64,000 bases of DNA, from assembly GCF_002884975.1 (NCBI RefSeq), contig NZ_PJKB01000001.1, positions 954,596 to 1,018,595 on the forward strand, written 5' to 3'. Below the pieces are notes generated by a model. That model was not told the DNA's origin, searched no databases, and was given only the letters and a program-made list of their open reading frames with translations. Positions within the stretch are counted from its first letter, which is position 1; the number at the start of each line of letters is the position of its first letter. Both the position numbers and the translations under genes were made by a program. Shown one piece after another: positions 36,503 through 45,102 of the stretch. The DNA is from Akkermansia muciniphila (GTDB lineage Bacteria > Verrucomicrobiota > Verrucomicrobiia > Verrucomicrobiales > Akkermansiaceae).

Positions 36503-38068
36503 ATGTCCCTGATGCGGAACAGCCTGGTGGCCTCCGGCGCCATTTTCGCCTGCCGTCTGACAGGCATGGTCCGGGAGATCGTATATACTTCCCTGTTCGG
36601 GGCCACGGGGGTGCTGGACGCCTTTTACACGGCATTCCGTATCCCCAACCTGTTGCGGGACCTGTTTGCGGAAGGGGCCCTTTCCCAGTCCTACACCAGC
36701 GTGGCCTCCAAAACACGGGAGGCGGAGGGCGACGCAGCCGCCTGGGAGCTGACCAACAAGGTAGCCACGCAGCTTTCCACGCTGATGGTCGCCATCGTGA
36801 CGGTGGGCATCCTGTTTGCCGGCCCTGTCATGGAGGCCCTTTACAGCGGGGACCATTCCCTGACGGACCAGCTGTTCGCCACGGACCTGAGCCGCATCAT
36901 GTGGCCCTTCATCGGCTTCGCCTCCCTGTCCGCCCTCGTCATGGGGGCGCTGAACATGGTGGGGGTTTTCGGATTGCCCATGCTGGCCTCCGCCGCCTTT
37001 AACGTCACCTCCATCCTGTTCGGCCTGCTGATCGGGTACTTCATTGACCCCTCCTTCGGCCCGAAGGCCCTGTACGGTTTTGCCTGCGGCGTCACGATCG
37101 GGGGGGCGGCCCAGATTGCCGTGCAGCTCCCCAAGCTGCGCAAAACCGGCTTCCGGTGGAAGCCCAATTTCCATTGGGACGATCCCCGCGTGCGTAAAAT
37201 CTGGGGGCTCATGCTTCCCTCCGTGCTCGCTTCCGGCGTCACGCAGTTCACCATCTTCATCAATACGGGCTTCGCCCTGGACCTCCAGAAAGGCTCCGTC
37301 ACCGCCCTGACCACGGCGTTCCGCCTCTGGCAGCTTCCCGTGGGACTCTTCGGCGTGGCTACGGGCATGGTGGTCCTCCCCGCCGTTTCCCGCATGATGG
37401 TGGGGGACGGCAGAAAGGAAGTAGCCGTCCACATTGCCAAGGGGCTTCGGCTGGTGGCGTTTTTTGCGGTGCCCGCGTTCCTGATCCTTTTCATCCTGGG
37501 AACGGAATTCGTCTCCTCCGTGTACCAGTGGGGCCGCTTCAACCAGGACGCCGTGCGCTACACCGGGGAGGTGCTGGGCGCCTACTCCCTGGGCCTGCTG
37601 GGCTACGCCGGGACCAAGGTGGTCCAGCCCGTCTTCCTGGCCCTGGAAAAACGCTGGGTCCCCCTGATCGCCGCCGCCGTGGCGCTGGCTATCAGCATAG
37701 GCCTCAACTACTACTTTGTCTACGGCCTGCATAAAAACGCGGCGTGGCTGGCGCTGACCACCTCCGTGGTCACCACCTTCAATTTCCTCTTCTACTTCCT
37801 TTACCTGCGCCGCCAGCTGGGCGGCGTGGACGGGCGGACGCTGGTTTCCGGCCTGGGCCGCATTCTGGCGGCGGGAGTCCTGCTGGGAGCCGTGTGCTGG
37901 GCGGGTAAAACGTGGTTCCTCCAGGGCTTTCTGGACTGGTCCTTCCCGGCCAGGATACTGGGCATTTCCCTGGTCTGCGGCTGCGCCGGAATTGTTTACC
38001 TGGCCGCGGCTTTCCTGCTGAAAACGCCGGAACTGGACGCCATACGGGTCAAATTCATGAGACGCTGA
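36503..38068 (+). CDS. murJ: Lipid II flippase MurJ
   Basis: MurJ moves lipid II across the inner membrane for peptidoglycan synthesis. The 521-residue protein has about 14 transmembrane helices of the MVF/MOP type. The conserved N-terminal blocks are GMVREIVYTSLFGATGVLDAF and FRIPNLLRDLFAEGALSQSY near residue 50. LPVGLFGVATGMVVLPAVSR near residue 275 is the second family signature. It is 12 bp downstream of the cytidylyltransferase-kinase fusion gene and likely co-transcribed with it. Akkermansia-type bacteria do make peptidoglycan, which fits. Confidence 0.95.
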   Translation: MSLMRNSLVASGAIFACRLTGMVREIVYTSLFGATGVLDAFYTAFRIPNLLRDLFAEGALSQSYTSVASKTREAEGDAAAWELTNKVATQLSTLMVAIVTVGILFAGPVMEALYSGDHSLTDQLFATDLSRIMWPFIGFASLSALVMGALNMVGVFGLPMLASAAFNVTSILFGLLIGYFIDPSFGPKALYGFACGVTIGGAAQIAVQLPKLRKTGFRWKPNFHWDDPRVRKIWGLMLPSVLASGVTQFTIFINTGFALDLQKGSVTALTTAFRLWQLPVGLFGVATGMVVLPAVSRMMVGDGRKEVAVHIAKGLRLVAFFAVPAFLILFILGTEFVSSVYQWGRFNQDAVRYTGEVLGAYSLGLLGYAGTKVVQPVFLALEKRWVPLIAAAVALAISIGLNYYFVYGLHKNAAWLALTTSVVTTFNFLFYFLYLRRQLGGVDGRTLVSGLGRILAAGVLLGAVCWAGKTWFLQGFLDWSFPARILGISLVCGCAGIVYLAAAFLLKTPELDAIRVKFMRR

Positions 38069-38141
38069 CGGCGGAATTTCCCCTTGATAAGGGGAGACAC
38101 GCACGCTGAAAGAAAAAGAATGGCCTCCACAAGCATTCTCC

Positions 38142-38170
38142 TTGCCAGGGGTGCGCTCACTTAGTAAAGT
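38142..38170 (+). promoter_or_regulatory. Candidate sigma-70 promoter of the aminotransferase gene
   Basis: TTGCCA (38142-38147) and TAAAGT (38165-38170) are separated by exactly 17 bp and lie 70 bp before the ATG at 38241. Confidence 0.45.
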
Positions 38171-38240
38171 TTTTCCGCCTGTGCGGGGAATAGCCTGTTT
38201 TCCGCCAGGGCATTCAAAATTCTACGATCGCACCACAACA

Positions 38241-39407
38241 ATGGACATGATTTCCCCCAGCATTGCTGCATTGACCCCTTCCCTGACCCTCAAGGTGACC
38301 AACCGGGCCAAGGCTATGAAGGCCGCCGGTGAAGAAGTTTACGGTTTGGCAGGCGGTGAACCGGAAATGGACACCCCTGAAAACATCAAGCAGGCAGCCA
38401 TCACGGCCCTGAATAACGGAGCTACCAAGTACACTCCCTCCGCCGGCCTGCCCGCACTCCGCCAGGCCATTGCCGACAAGCTCAAGAGGGAAAACAACCT
38501 GGAATACGATCCCAGCCAGATCACCGTGGGAGCCGGCGCCAAGCACGCCTGCTTCAACGCCATCATGGCGACCGTCTCCGAAGGGGACGAAGTCATCATC
38601 CCCTCCCCGTACTGGGTCAGCTATCCGGAAATGGTCCGCATGTGCGGCGGCATTCCCGTCATTGTGGAAACCACGCCGGGAAACGGCTGGAAGCTCACTG
38701 CGGAACAGTTTGAGGAAGCCATGACCCCCCGCACCAAGATGGTGATCCTCACCACGCCGAACAACCCGACCGGAGCCGTTTATTCAGAAGAAGAACTGCG
38801 CGCCCTGGGAGAAGTGGCCCTGAGCGAAGACATCCTCATCCTGGCTGACGAAATCTACGAACACCTCGTGTACGGAGACACCAGGCACGTCAGCATCGCC
38901 TCCCTGAGCCCGGAACTGTACGACCTGACCATCACCATCAACGGCTTCTCCAAGGGCTATGCCATGACCGGCTGGCGCATGGGCTACTCCGCCGCTCCGG
39001 CCCCCATTGCCAAGGCCATCCAGATGATTCAGGACCACACCACCTCCAACGTCTGCACCTTCGCGCAGTACGGCGGCATTGAGGCCCTCACGGGGGACCA
39101 GAGCTTCATCAGCGACATGCGCGACGAATACGACATGCGCCGCCAGTATGTCCTGTCCCGCCTCAACGCCATCCCGAACGTCAGCGTCGTGGAACCGCAG
39201 GGAGCCTTCTACTTCTTTGTGGACACCAGCAAGCTAGGGCTCACCTCCCTGAACCTGTGCGACAAGCTTCTGGAACGCTACAAGGTGGCGGCCGTCCCCG
39301 GCATCGCCTTCGGCAATGACAAGGCCATCCGCATCAGCTACTGCACCACGCTGGACGTTCTGAAGGAAGCGCTGGACCGCTTTGAAGAATTCTGCAAGGC
39401 GCACTAA
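38241..39407 (+). CDS. aspC: PLP-dependent aspartate aminotransferase (class Ib type)
   Basis: The enzyme should exchange amino groups between aspartate (or a related amino acid) and 2-oxoglutarate. The 388-residue protein has the fold-type I layout: GEPEMDTP near residue 34, YTPSAGLPALR near 60, NNPTGAVYS near 174, and the PLP-lysine motif NGFSKGYAMTGWRMGY near 235. It resembles the short class Ib AspATs of Thermus and Bacillus; substrate specificity is inferred. The start at 38241 is chosen because the upstream frame from 38142 overlaps the candidate promoter. Its last 55 bp are duplicated at 44924-44978. Confidence 0.9.
   Translation: MDMISPSIAALTPSLTLKVTNRAKAMKAAGEEVYGLAGGEPEMDTPENIKQAAITALNNGATKYTPSAGLPALRQAIADKLKRENNLEYDPSQITVGAGAKHACFNAIMATVSEGDEVIIPSPYWVSYPEMVRMCGGIPVIVETTPGNGWKLTAEQFEEAMTPRTKMVILTTPNNPTGAVYSEEELRALGEVALSEDILILADEIYEHLVYGDTRHVSIASLSPELYDLTITINGFSKGYAMTGWRMGYSAAPAPIAKAIQMIQDHTTSNVCTFAQYGGIEALTGDQSFISDMRDEYDMRRQYVLSRLNAIPNVSVVEPQGAFYFFVDTSKLGLTSLNLCDKLLERYKVAAVPGIAFGNDKAIRISYCTTLDVLKEALDRFEEFCKAH
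39353..39407 (+). repeat. 55-bp direct repeat, copy 1 (3' end of the aminotransferase gene)
   Basis: The last 55 bp of the intact aminotransferase gene, from GGACGTTCTG to the TAA, recur at 44924-44978 with only four differences. Both copies are in the same orientation and flank the autotransporter locus. Confidence 0.9.
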
Positions 39408-39437
39408 GCGGCAAATACTGATTTTTCCAATCTTCAG

Positions 39438-39467
39438 GACCGCTTCATTCATGAAGCGGTCTTTTTT
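39438..39467 (+). terminator. Terminator after the aminotransferase gene
   Basis: GACCGCTTC (39438-39446) pairs with GAAGCGGTC (39453-39461) and is followed by TTTTTT. It is a strong intrinsic terminator. Confidence 0.85.
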
Positions 39468-39500
39468 ATTCCTCATGAGAAGAGTTTCCGGCAGGACTGA

Positions 39501-39539
39501 CAGAAACAAAACACCCGGCAAGAGTGAACTTGCCGGGTG
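39501..39539 (-). terminator. Terminator of the autotransporter gene
   Basis: CACCCGGCAAG (39512-39522) pairs with CTTGCCGGGTG (39529-39539). Read on the minus strand, the stem is followed by TTTTGTTTCTG, 28 bp after the autotransporter stop codon. Confidence 0.8.
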
Positions 39540-39566
39540 GAGGAAGAGACATGAATTCCTTCGTGC

Positions 39567-42500
39567 CTAAAAGCTCCGCGTATATCCCAAATTGATCGTC
39601 CAGGGACGATCGTATTTGTCTCCGTAGACATATTCGTAGTCCAGGTGCACCTGATCGCGGGCGCTGAGCTGCCATGCCGCGCCGCAGCCAACCATGCCGC
39701 GGGTTCCATCCGTATTCGGACGCCACTGGTTGCCGGCGGCCTTTACTTCACCGCCATTGCTTGCCTGCTGCGTAACACCGGTTTTCACGTAACCCTGCAC
39801 CAGCTGCCTGCCTCCGTTGACGCTCCATGTGCGTCCGGCTCGCAGGCGTCCGGCAAATTGCCAGATGTCGGCTGCGCTTCCCGTCACTTCCAGGCCCTGG
39901 TTCGTGACGATATGCGTGGAGCCGGAATGGAGCCATGCGATTTGCACGGAGGGTTCCAGGAACCATCCTCCGGCACTGCTCCACTGCCGCCCGGCTTCCA
40001 TGCTCATTCCCAATCCCCAGTTGTCATAGCTGCCCCGTTCCGTGCCCCCGGGCTGGACCGCGGTCCATGCGGCATTGTAGCTCATTCCCTTGAGAACCGC
40101 GTCCGCAAACCACCCCCTGCTGTGCAGCCATGAGGCGTAAAGGCCTCCGTAACCGCTGTCCGTGCTGCCCTTGCTTCCCCAGCCGTCATGGAAGCGGCGG
40201 TCACTCCGGCGATATCCTCCGAAGAGGCCGGCAGCCAGCATGCTGTTTCTCCCGGATGCAACAATCCAGTCCGCGCCGCTGTCCGCCCCATACTGGTATT
40301 CCGTAAAGCCGCATACTCCGGCGATGCCCAGGTCCGTGTCCGTGCGTCCGGAAGCCGTGCGCGCCCAGTAGTGCCCCCTGGGCGCCTCTCCGGCGTTCCT
40401 GGCCTGTTGGTCCTGCTGCCTGTAAAAGTCCGCTCCCATGCGCATCTCTCCCATGCGTTTGGAGAGGGTGTCAAGCTGTTCAAACCATCCCGTACTCATG
40501 CAGCCAAGCACATTGAGCAGTACGCCGCCCAGGTTGTTGTAGCCCTCCGGCGACAGGTCGTATCCATTGCCTGCGGCGTTGAGTTTAAGGCCGTAGGAGT
40601 AAAAACCCGCATCCAGCGTTCCAGTAAAGAGCGTGGCCGCATTACTGTCTTCCGCCAGACTGTCCCATGTAATCATGTCGTGTATGAAGGACGGAGAGGA
40701 GGGAATGCCGCCTTGCAGGATGAAATGAACCGTGTGCGTGCCGGAAGCCTCCCCGGCGATGGCGATGCGGTCGCTCGTTCCGGCGGCCAGGTTGATGTTC
40801 ATTGTAAAGGCCTGCGATCCGGAGAGGGAGCCGAGATTCAATGTGTCACGGCCGCTTCCTTCAAAGGCTACATGCCCTCCCTCGCCCTCCAGGCCTCCCG
40901 AAAGCTGGAAGTCCTGCCCTGTACCCGTTGTATTGGCCAATAGGAGCGTTCCGGTGTTGGCAAGCGCCGATTCCACCTGTGCGCTGGTGAAGACATACAT
41001 GGCGTCCGTGTTGGAGAATGCCTGGTCGCCCTTGAGCAAGCCTTGCAGAATAAATCCTTTGCTGTTGGTTTGTGCGGTGGCGGCCGTGTCGAATGTTGCA
41101 CCTTCCTTGACCTCCAGGATTCCGGCGCTGAAGAGGTTGTCCGCTCCGGCAGTGACCAGGCCGGAGTTGATGAGGGTTCCCCCCGTGTGGCTCGCAGCGG
41201 AGGTGATGGTGATGCCGGCCGCGTCGCTATTCAGCTGCAGCGCGCCGCCGCCTGTAATCCGGGCGATGAGCGTCCGGTCGCTGTCCGGATCGGCCGGAGC
41301 GTCCAGAACCCAGGTTTTCCCATCGTGGATGTTCAATTCCTTGAGTCCGTAGGTGAGGTGGATACCTGTCTGGCCGCTGTGCTCATTGGTGCCGGCTACG
41401 GCAATATAGCTGTAGGTCGCGGTAACGGTATCCTGGTAGGTAACTTCGCGTTCCTCGCCACCTGTGATGGCCTCGCCCGTATCGGCGTCCACCAAGTCCA
41501 GAATAGTTGTATTCGCGACGTTTCCGGCTTGTACCACCAGCAGGGCGTCCGCGTTGATGGTGCCATCCAGAGCCAATTCCTGAAGATCGCGGTCCAGGAA
41601 GCCCGGCTGGGGAGTTATGTTGTCCAGACTGTCTTTCAGACCGGAGACGGCCAGCGTTGATGCCGACGTGATGTCAAGACTGCCGGAGACGGAGAGCTGG
41701 TGTTCCAGCCGGGAAGCGTCACCGTCCACCTGGACGGTGAGCGTTCCTCCGGCCAGATGCAGCTTGCTGATGGAAAAATTTTCCGTAACGGAAAGTTCGG
41801 AGCCGCTTCCGAGCCGCAGGGTTGCGGTGCCGAGCACGGTTTGTCCTGTGGCGTCCGGACGGAGCCGGGTATCTGTCAAGGCGATGGTTCCGGCAAATCC
41901 GGCCAGCGAATCCGAGAGGGTTACGGAACCTGCGGACCGGATGTCCAGTGTGCCGGAACCTGTGATGTGCGCGCCTGGGCCGGTCCGAATCTGTTCCATG
42001 TCGTTAATCAGGATGCTGCCTTCGTTGAGCGCAACTCCGTTCGTGAACAGATTGGTTCCGGTATTCCTCAGGTCAAGGGCTCCCTGTCCGGTTTTGAGCA
42101 TTGCGTCGGAGGCTGTGGCGTTTCCGTTCAGCAGGAGCGTGCCTTCGGTGTCTACCGTGCCGTTGAGAACGATCGAGGCGGCGTTGATCTCATTGACGGC
42201 GCCTTTGCTTCGAAGAGTGGCTCCGGCATTAAGCGTAAAGGAGGTTCCCGTGTCCGTCATGCTCCCCGTGCGGCCGAAAACGACTCCGTCCCTGAGTTCC
42301 AGCGTGCCTCCGTATACAGTGGTCTTTCCCCGGAAGTTGTTGTAACGGCTGGCAACCAGATGGGCGTCCGTACCCTGATAGCGTGTTCCGCTGAAGACGA
42401 CCGTGCCGGAGGTGTCGTGATCAGTCCCGTCGTCATCCGTATACCGGTTGATCGCGAGCGTTATTGCGTAGTCCGTCCCTGAGGTGATCGGGTCGTCAAA

Positions 42501-44003
42501 CCGGATGTTCCGTCCTTCTCCGGCCGCCAATTGCAAAGAGCCTAACCTTTCAACATGGATGGCGTTGGCTATTCCCCCGTCTACGGTAAACGTTCCGTTA
42601 TCGTTGCGCGTGAAGGTTCCCCCTGTCATATTGCCGCTGAAAAGAACGTCGTGGGTCTGCGCCAGGAATTGCTGGGTGGCGTTGGTGCCGAAATTGTTGA
42701 TCAGGATGGCTCCCCCTGCCGTGGGCGCGTAATTGTTCGTAAAATTCGCCCCGTCCTGAATGGTCAGCTGCTGATTCTTCAGGTAAATCGCTCCGCCGCT
42801 GCCGGAAGACGCCTGAATGTAATTTCCGGTGAAGGAAACGTTGGCTCCCAGCGTGCAGCCCCCCCCTGAAGACATCCAGATTGCACCTCCGTCACCGGAT
42901 GACGCGGAGATATAATTGCCCGTGAAGCTTGCACCCGCCCCAACGGTGAGGGATGCAGGGCCTGCATTTGCCCGCACCGCAACCGCCCCGCCGGCTCCTT
43001 TTCCCGTTCCGGCGGCCAAGATGTAATTCCCGGTAAAGGCGGCTCTGTCTCCCAGCGTGACGGAGGCGTCTCCGATCGTGATGTAGGTACTGATCGCTCC
43101 GCCTTCACTGGCTGCTCCGTCTGCCGAGGTGGAAATATGGTTACCGCTGAAAGTCGCGCGGTCTCCCAGGGTAATGGAGGTGGCGTTTCTATCGGCTCCT
43201 ATCGCTCCTCCGTAGCTGGACTTGCCGGCCTGGACATAGTTGTCGGTGAACGTGGCGTCATCGCCTATTTCAATGGAGGAGGAACCGCCCTTGGTAAACA
43301 TTGCGCCGCCCGCGCCGCCTGCTTTGTCTGACGCCAAAACATAGTTGGCATGGAAAACAGCGCCGTTGCCCAGAGTGATCCGGGCGTCGTTGGAGAACGC
43401 CAGAACTGCGCCTCCTCTAACCTCTCCGCTTGCGGAAGATGCGTAATTTCCGATGAAAACGGCATTGTCATCCAGCGAGACTGAAGCGAGACCTTGACCC
43501 TGAATGGCAATCGCGCCGCCGCCCGGAGCGGTGGAATCATCGTAAATTCCCGTATTGTTGCGGAACGTGACCGCTCCGGTAAGATTCAGAGTGGCATTGC
43601 TGCCGAATCCCTCCACACGCAGAACCCGGTTGCCCGCATTCTCCCAGATAATGGAATTCATGTCAGCGCCATGGTCTCCTTTCTTCAGGAAAAACATGGG
43701 AGTTGCTCCCAGTCCAGCCAGATCCAGCGTGCGCGCTGCCGCCGTGTTGTCGGACTGAACGTTAATGAGAAGATTCAGGCCTCCGGTCAGCGTGGAGTCG
43801 TCGTTATGCAGGACAACCGTGTCTTTGGCACGCAGCAAACCGGATGCCCGCAATTCTTCCAATGTGCCGTACAGGTTGCTGCCCGGCATGGTGGACTGGG
43901 TGTTGTTCACAGTGTAGTCCGCACCAGATGCGGCCGGGAAGGTGCAGATGAGCAGGCCGGCAAGCACGTAGCGGAGCAAAGAGGAAGGAAGATGTAGTCT
44001 CAT
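39567..44003 (-). CDS. Type V autotransporter with Pmp-like repeats
   Basis: The 1478-residue protein has a signal peptide (1-27, ending ASG). Residues 147-433 hold nine F-x-x-N motifs (FRNN, FIGN, FHAN, FTDN, FSGN, FTGN three times, FTNN). They alternate with nine GGA motifs (GGAI, GGAV, GGAM), about 34 residues apart, the pattern that defines chlamydial polymorphic membrane proteins. A long beta-helical passenger follows (about 440-1190). The last 270 residues are an autotransporter beta-barrel ending in Y-T-R-S-F with the terminal aromatic residue. The passenger should be exposed on the surface as an adhesin or similar protein. The gene lies between two 55-bp repeats and may be an acquired cassette. 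Confidence 0.9.
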   Translation of the reverse strand: MRLHLPSSLLRYVLAGLLICTFPAASGADYTVNNTQSTMPGSNLYGTLEELRASGLLRAKDTVVLHNDDSTLTGGLNLLINVQSDNTAAARTLDLAGLGATPMFFLKKGDHGADMNSIIWENAGNRVLRVEGFGSNATLNLTGAVTFRNNTGIYDDSTAPGGGAIAIQGQGLASVSLDDNAVFIGNYASSASGEVRGGAVLAFSNDARITLGNGAVFHANYVLASDKAGGAGGAMFTKGGSSSIEIGDDATFTDNYVQAGKSSYGGAIGADRNATSITLGDRATFSGNHISTSADGAASEGGAISTYITIGDASVTLGDRAAFTGNYILAAGTGKGAGGAVAVRANAGPASLTVGAGASFTGNYISASSGDGGAIWMSSGGGCTLGANVSFTGNYIQASSGSGGAIYLKNQQLTIQDGANFTNNYAPTAGGAILINNFGTNATQQFLAQTHDVLFSGNMTGGTFTRNDNGTFTVDGGIANAIHVERLGSLQLAAGEGRNIRFDDPITSGTDYAITLAINRYTDDDGTDHDTSGTVVFSGTRYQGTDAHLVASRYNNFRGKTTVYGGTLELRDGVVFGRTGSMTDTGTSFTLNAGATLRSKGAVNEINAASIVLNGTVDTEGTLLLNGNATASDAMLKTGQGALDLRNTGTNLFTNGVALNEGSILINDMEQIRTGPGAHITGSGTLDIRSAGSVTLSDSLAGFAGTIALTDTRLRPDATGQTVLGTATLRLGSGSELSVTENFSISKLHLAGGTLTVQVDGDASRLEHQLSVSGSLDITSASTLAVSGLKDSLDNITPQPGFLDRDLQELALDGTINADALLVVQAGNVANTTILDLVDADTGEAITGGEEREVTYQDTVTATYSYIAVAGTNEHSGQTGIHLTYGLKELNIHDGKTWVLDAPADPDSDRTLIARITGGGALQLNSDAAGITITSAASHTGGTLINSGLVTAGADNLFSAGILEVKEGATFDTAATAQTNSKGFILQGLLKGDQAFSNTDAMYVFTSAQVESALANTGTLLLANTTGTGQDFQLSGGLEGEGGHVAFEGSGRDTLNLGSLSGSQAFTMNINLAAGTSDRIAIAGEASGTHTVHFILQGGIPSSPSFIHDMITWDSLAEDSNAATLFTGTLDAGFYSYGLKLNAAGNGYDLSPEGYNNLGGVLLNVLGCMSTGWFEQLDTLSKRMGEMRMGADFYRQQDQQARNAGEAPRGHYWARTASGRTDTDLGIAGVCGFTEYQYGADSGADWIVASGRNSMLAAGLFGGYRRSDRRFHDGWGSKGSTDSGYGGLYASWLHSRGWFADAVLKGMSYNAAWTAVQPGGTERGSYDNWGLGMSMEAGRQWSSAGGWFLEPSVQIAWLHSGSTHIVTNQGLEVTGSAADIWQFAGRLRAGRTWSVNGGRQLVQGYVKTGVTQQASNGGEVKAAGNQWRPNTDGTRGMVGCGAAWQLSARDQVHLDYEYVYGDKYDRPWTINLGYTRSF
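42705..43565 (-). repeat. FxxN/GGA repeat block in the autotransporter gene
   Basis: This part of the gene encodes nine degenerate repeat units of roughly 34 residues, each with an F-x-x-N tetrapeptide and a GGA[IVM] motif. Two adjacent units contain FTGNYISASSG and FTGNYIQASSG, the most similar pair. Confidence 0.85.
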
Positions 44004-44619
44004 GGTATTGAATGGATTTGGAAACGGATTAGTCGATTTGGAGCAATTTTCAGAAGTTATACGCTTGAAAGGCTATATTCGGCTGCGGCCGGGAAATCGG
44101 CAGCTGCACGCGGGAGAAAGTAGTCATGGAGGAGGTATGTTCTTCAGGAAGGGGAGCTGCAAACGCAGTAAAACAGGATAAGTTTAACAGGAGATAAAAT
44201 CGTGACGCTGAGTGATTCATGGATATAAATGCATGTTTTCCAGTAGGGAATGAATGCAAATTAGCGGATTTCCAATCCGGAGACAAGCTATAAATTTGAA
44301 AAAAAGCATTTAATACAAAATTCCTTGGCCCATAGACAGAAAATTTGAATGAACGGAAGACATGCAATCCGGGAAAGGAACAGATGGGAATTTTTCTATC
44401 CCTCCTGTTGCCATCAGGATTTTTCAAGGAACAAAAAAGCTTGTCATCAAAATGTTGTGGGTTAGTTGCATTGATATTATTTCCCGTTCCGGGGATGGAG
44501 CCTCCTTTCAGACTGTTGACGCATGGACCCTGTCTCCGGATTGGAAATCCGATTTTCATATAAATAATTGGTTGTGAGATTCATAGACATCATTTTCAAC
44601 ACTTAAGCAGAAAGAAACA
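44004..44619. other. Non-coding region upstream of the autotransporter gene
   Basis: About 600 bp of AT-richer sequence with no supported gene. It contains an inverted pair of a 21-bp element at 44265-44285 and 44531-44551. The autotransporter promoter should be here on the minus strand, but I cannot place it with confidence. Confidence 0.5.
44265..44551. repeat. Inverted pair of a 21-bp dyad element (pair A)
   Basis: CGGATTTCCAATCCGG followed by AGACA (44265-44285) recurs as its exact reverse complement at 44531-44551. Each copy is itself a CGGATT-N3-AATCCG dyad. The sequence between and outside the copies is unrelated. The same dyad core occurs twice more at 47.7-47.9 kb. Confidence 0.8.
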
Positions 44620-44923
44620 ATGAAAGCAAAAGGGAAAGAAGGACTTACAGAGCAAACCCGGTGGCCACACCATAGTCCCAAGCGTAAAATCAACGAAGAA
44701 CTCACCAAACTGGTTATGCAGCTCCGAGGGTCTCGCAACATTGGAATCCGTCGGCTCAATGTGAACTTCTTTTGAAGCAGGGGAAGAAAAGTCATTTCCC
44801 ATTCAGCATATTCAGCCAGACCGTTCTTTGCAGAACCGGAACTTCCCCGGCTCAAAAAACTGATGGATTGAAGGACAAATTATCCCGTTCTACCAGAACG
44901 CAGACAAGATACGGAAAGAAGCC
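44620..44923 (+). pseudogene. Decayed IS481-like transposase fragment (N-terminal part)
   Basis: A frame from ATG 44620 to TGA 44775 encodes TRWPHHSPKRKINEELTKL and then LRGSRNIGIRRLN, which matches the helix-turn-helix region of IS481-type integrase transposases (typically PHHSP, then LR-R-LG-RRLQSEL). After a frameshift near 44770, the overlapping frame continues as HFPFSIFSQTVLCRTGTSP and LKDKLSRSTRTQTRYG, matching the next stretch (…IHKVLCR-G-SP…). The catalytic DDE part is missing. The fragment stops exactly where the 55-bp repeat begins. Family placement is from memory of these motifs. Confidence 0.6.
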
Positions 44924-44978
44924 GGACGTGCTGAAGGAAGCGCTGGACTGCTTCGAAGAATTCTGTAAGGCGCACTAA
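44924..44978 (+). repeat. 55-bp direct repeat, copy 2 (orphan aminotransferase 3' end)
   Basis: This copy encodes DVLKEALDCFEEFCKAH and a stop codon, without the rest of the aminotransferase gene. Compared with copy 1, three of the four changes are synonymous (GTT/GTG, TTT/TTC, TGC/TGT) and one changes Arg to Cys. It is followed by its own strong terminator. Confidence 0.9.
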
Positions 44979-44998
44979 AAAAATTATCCATCACGTTC

Positions 44999-45039
44999 AA
45001 AAGGGCGTTCCGCTTAAAGCGGAACGCCCTTTTGTTTTT
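44999..45039 (+). terminator. Strong terminator after the orphan aminotransferase end
   Basis: AAAAGGGCGTTCCGC (44999-45013) pairs perfectly with GCGGAACGCCCTTTT (45019-45033), followed by GTTTTTC. With no full gene ahead of it, it looks like the terminator that once followed a complete aminotransferase gene. Confidence 0.85.
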
Positions 45040-45102
45040 CAGGATTCCTTCCGGGAAATGTTTTCTAAAAAGAGAAAACCATTGCAGGGAATACTTTACC
45101 TC

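Noticed and set aside
44050-44559. A 169-codon open frame on the minus strand upstream of the autotransporter
   Set aside because: It spans both copies of the inverted dyad pair, has no recognisable domain and ends in unrelated sequence. It is probably non-coding.
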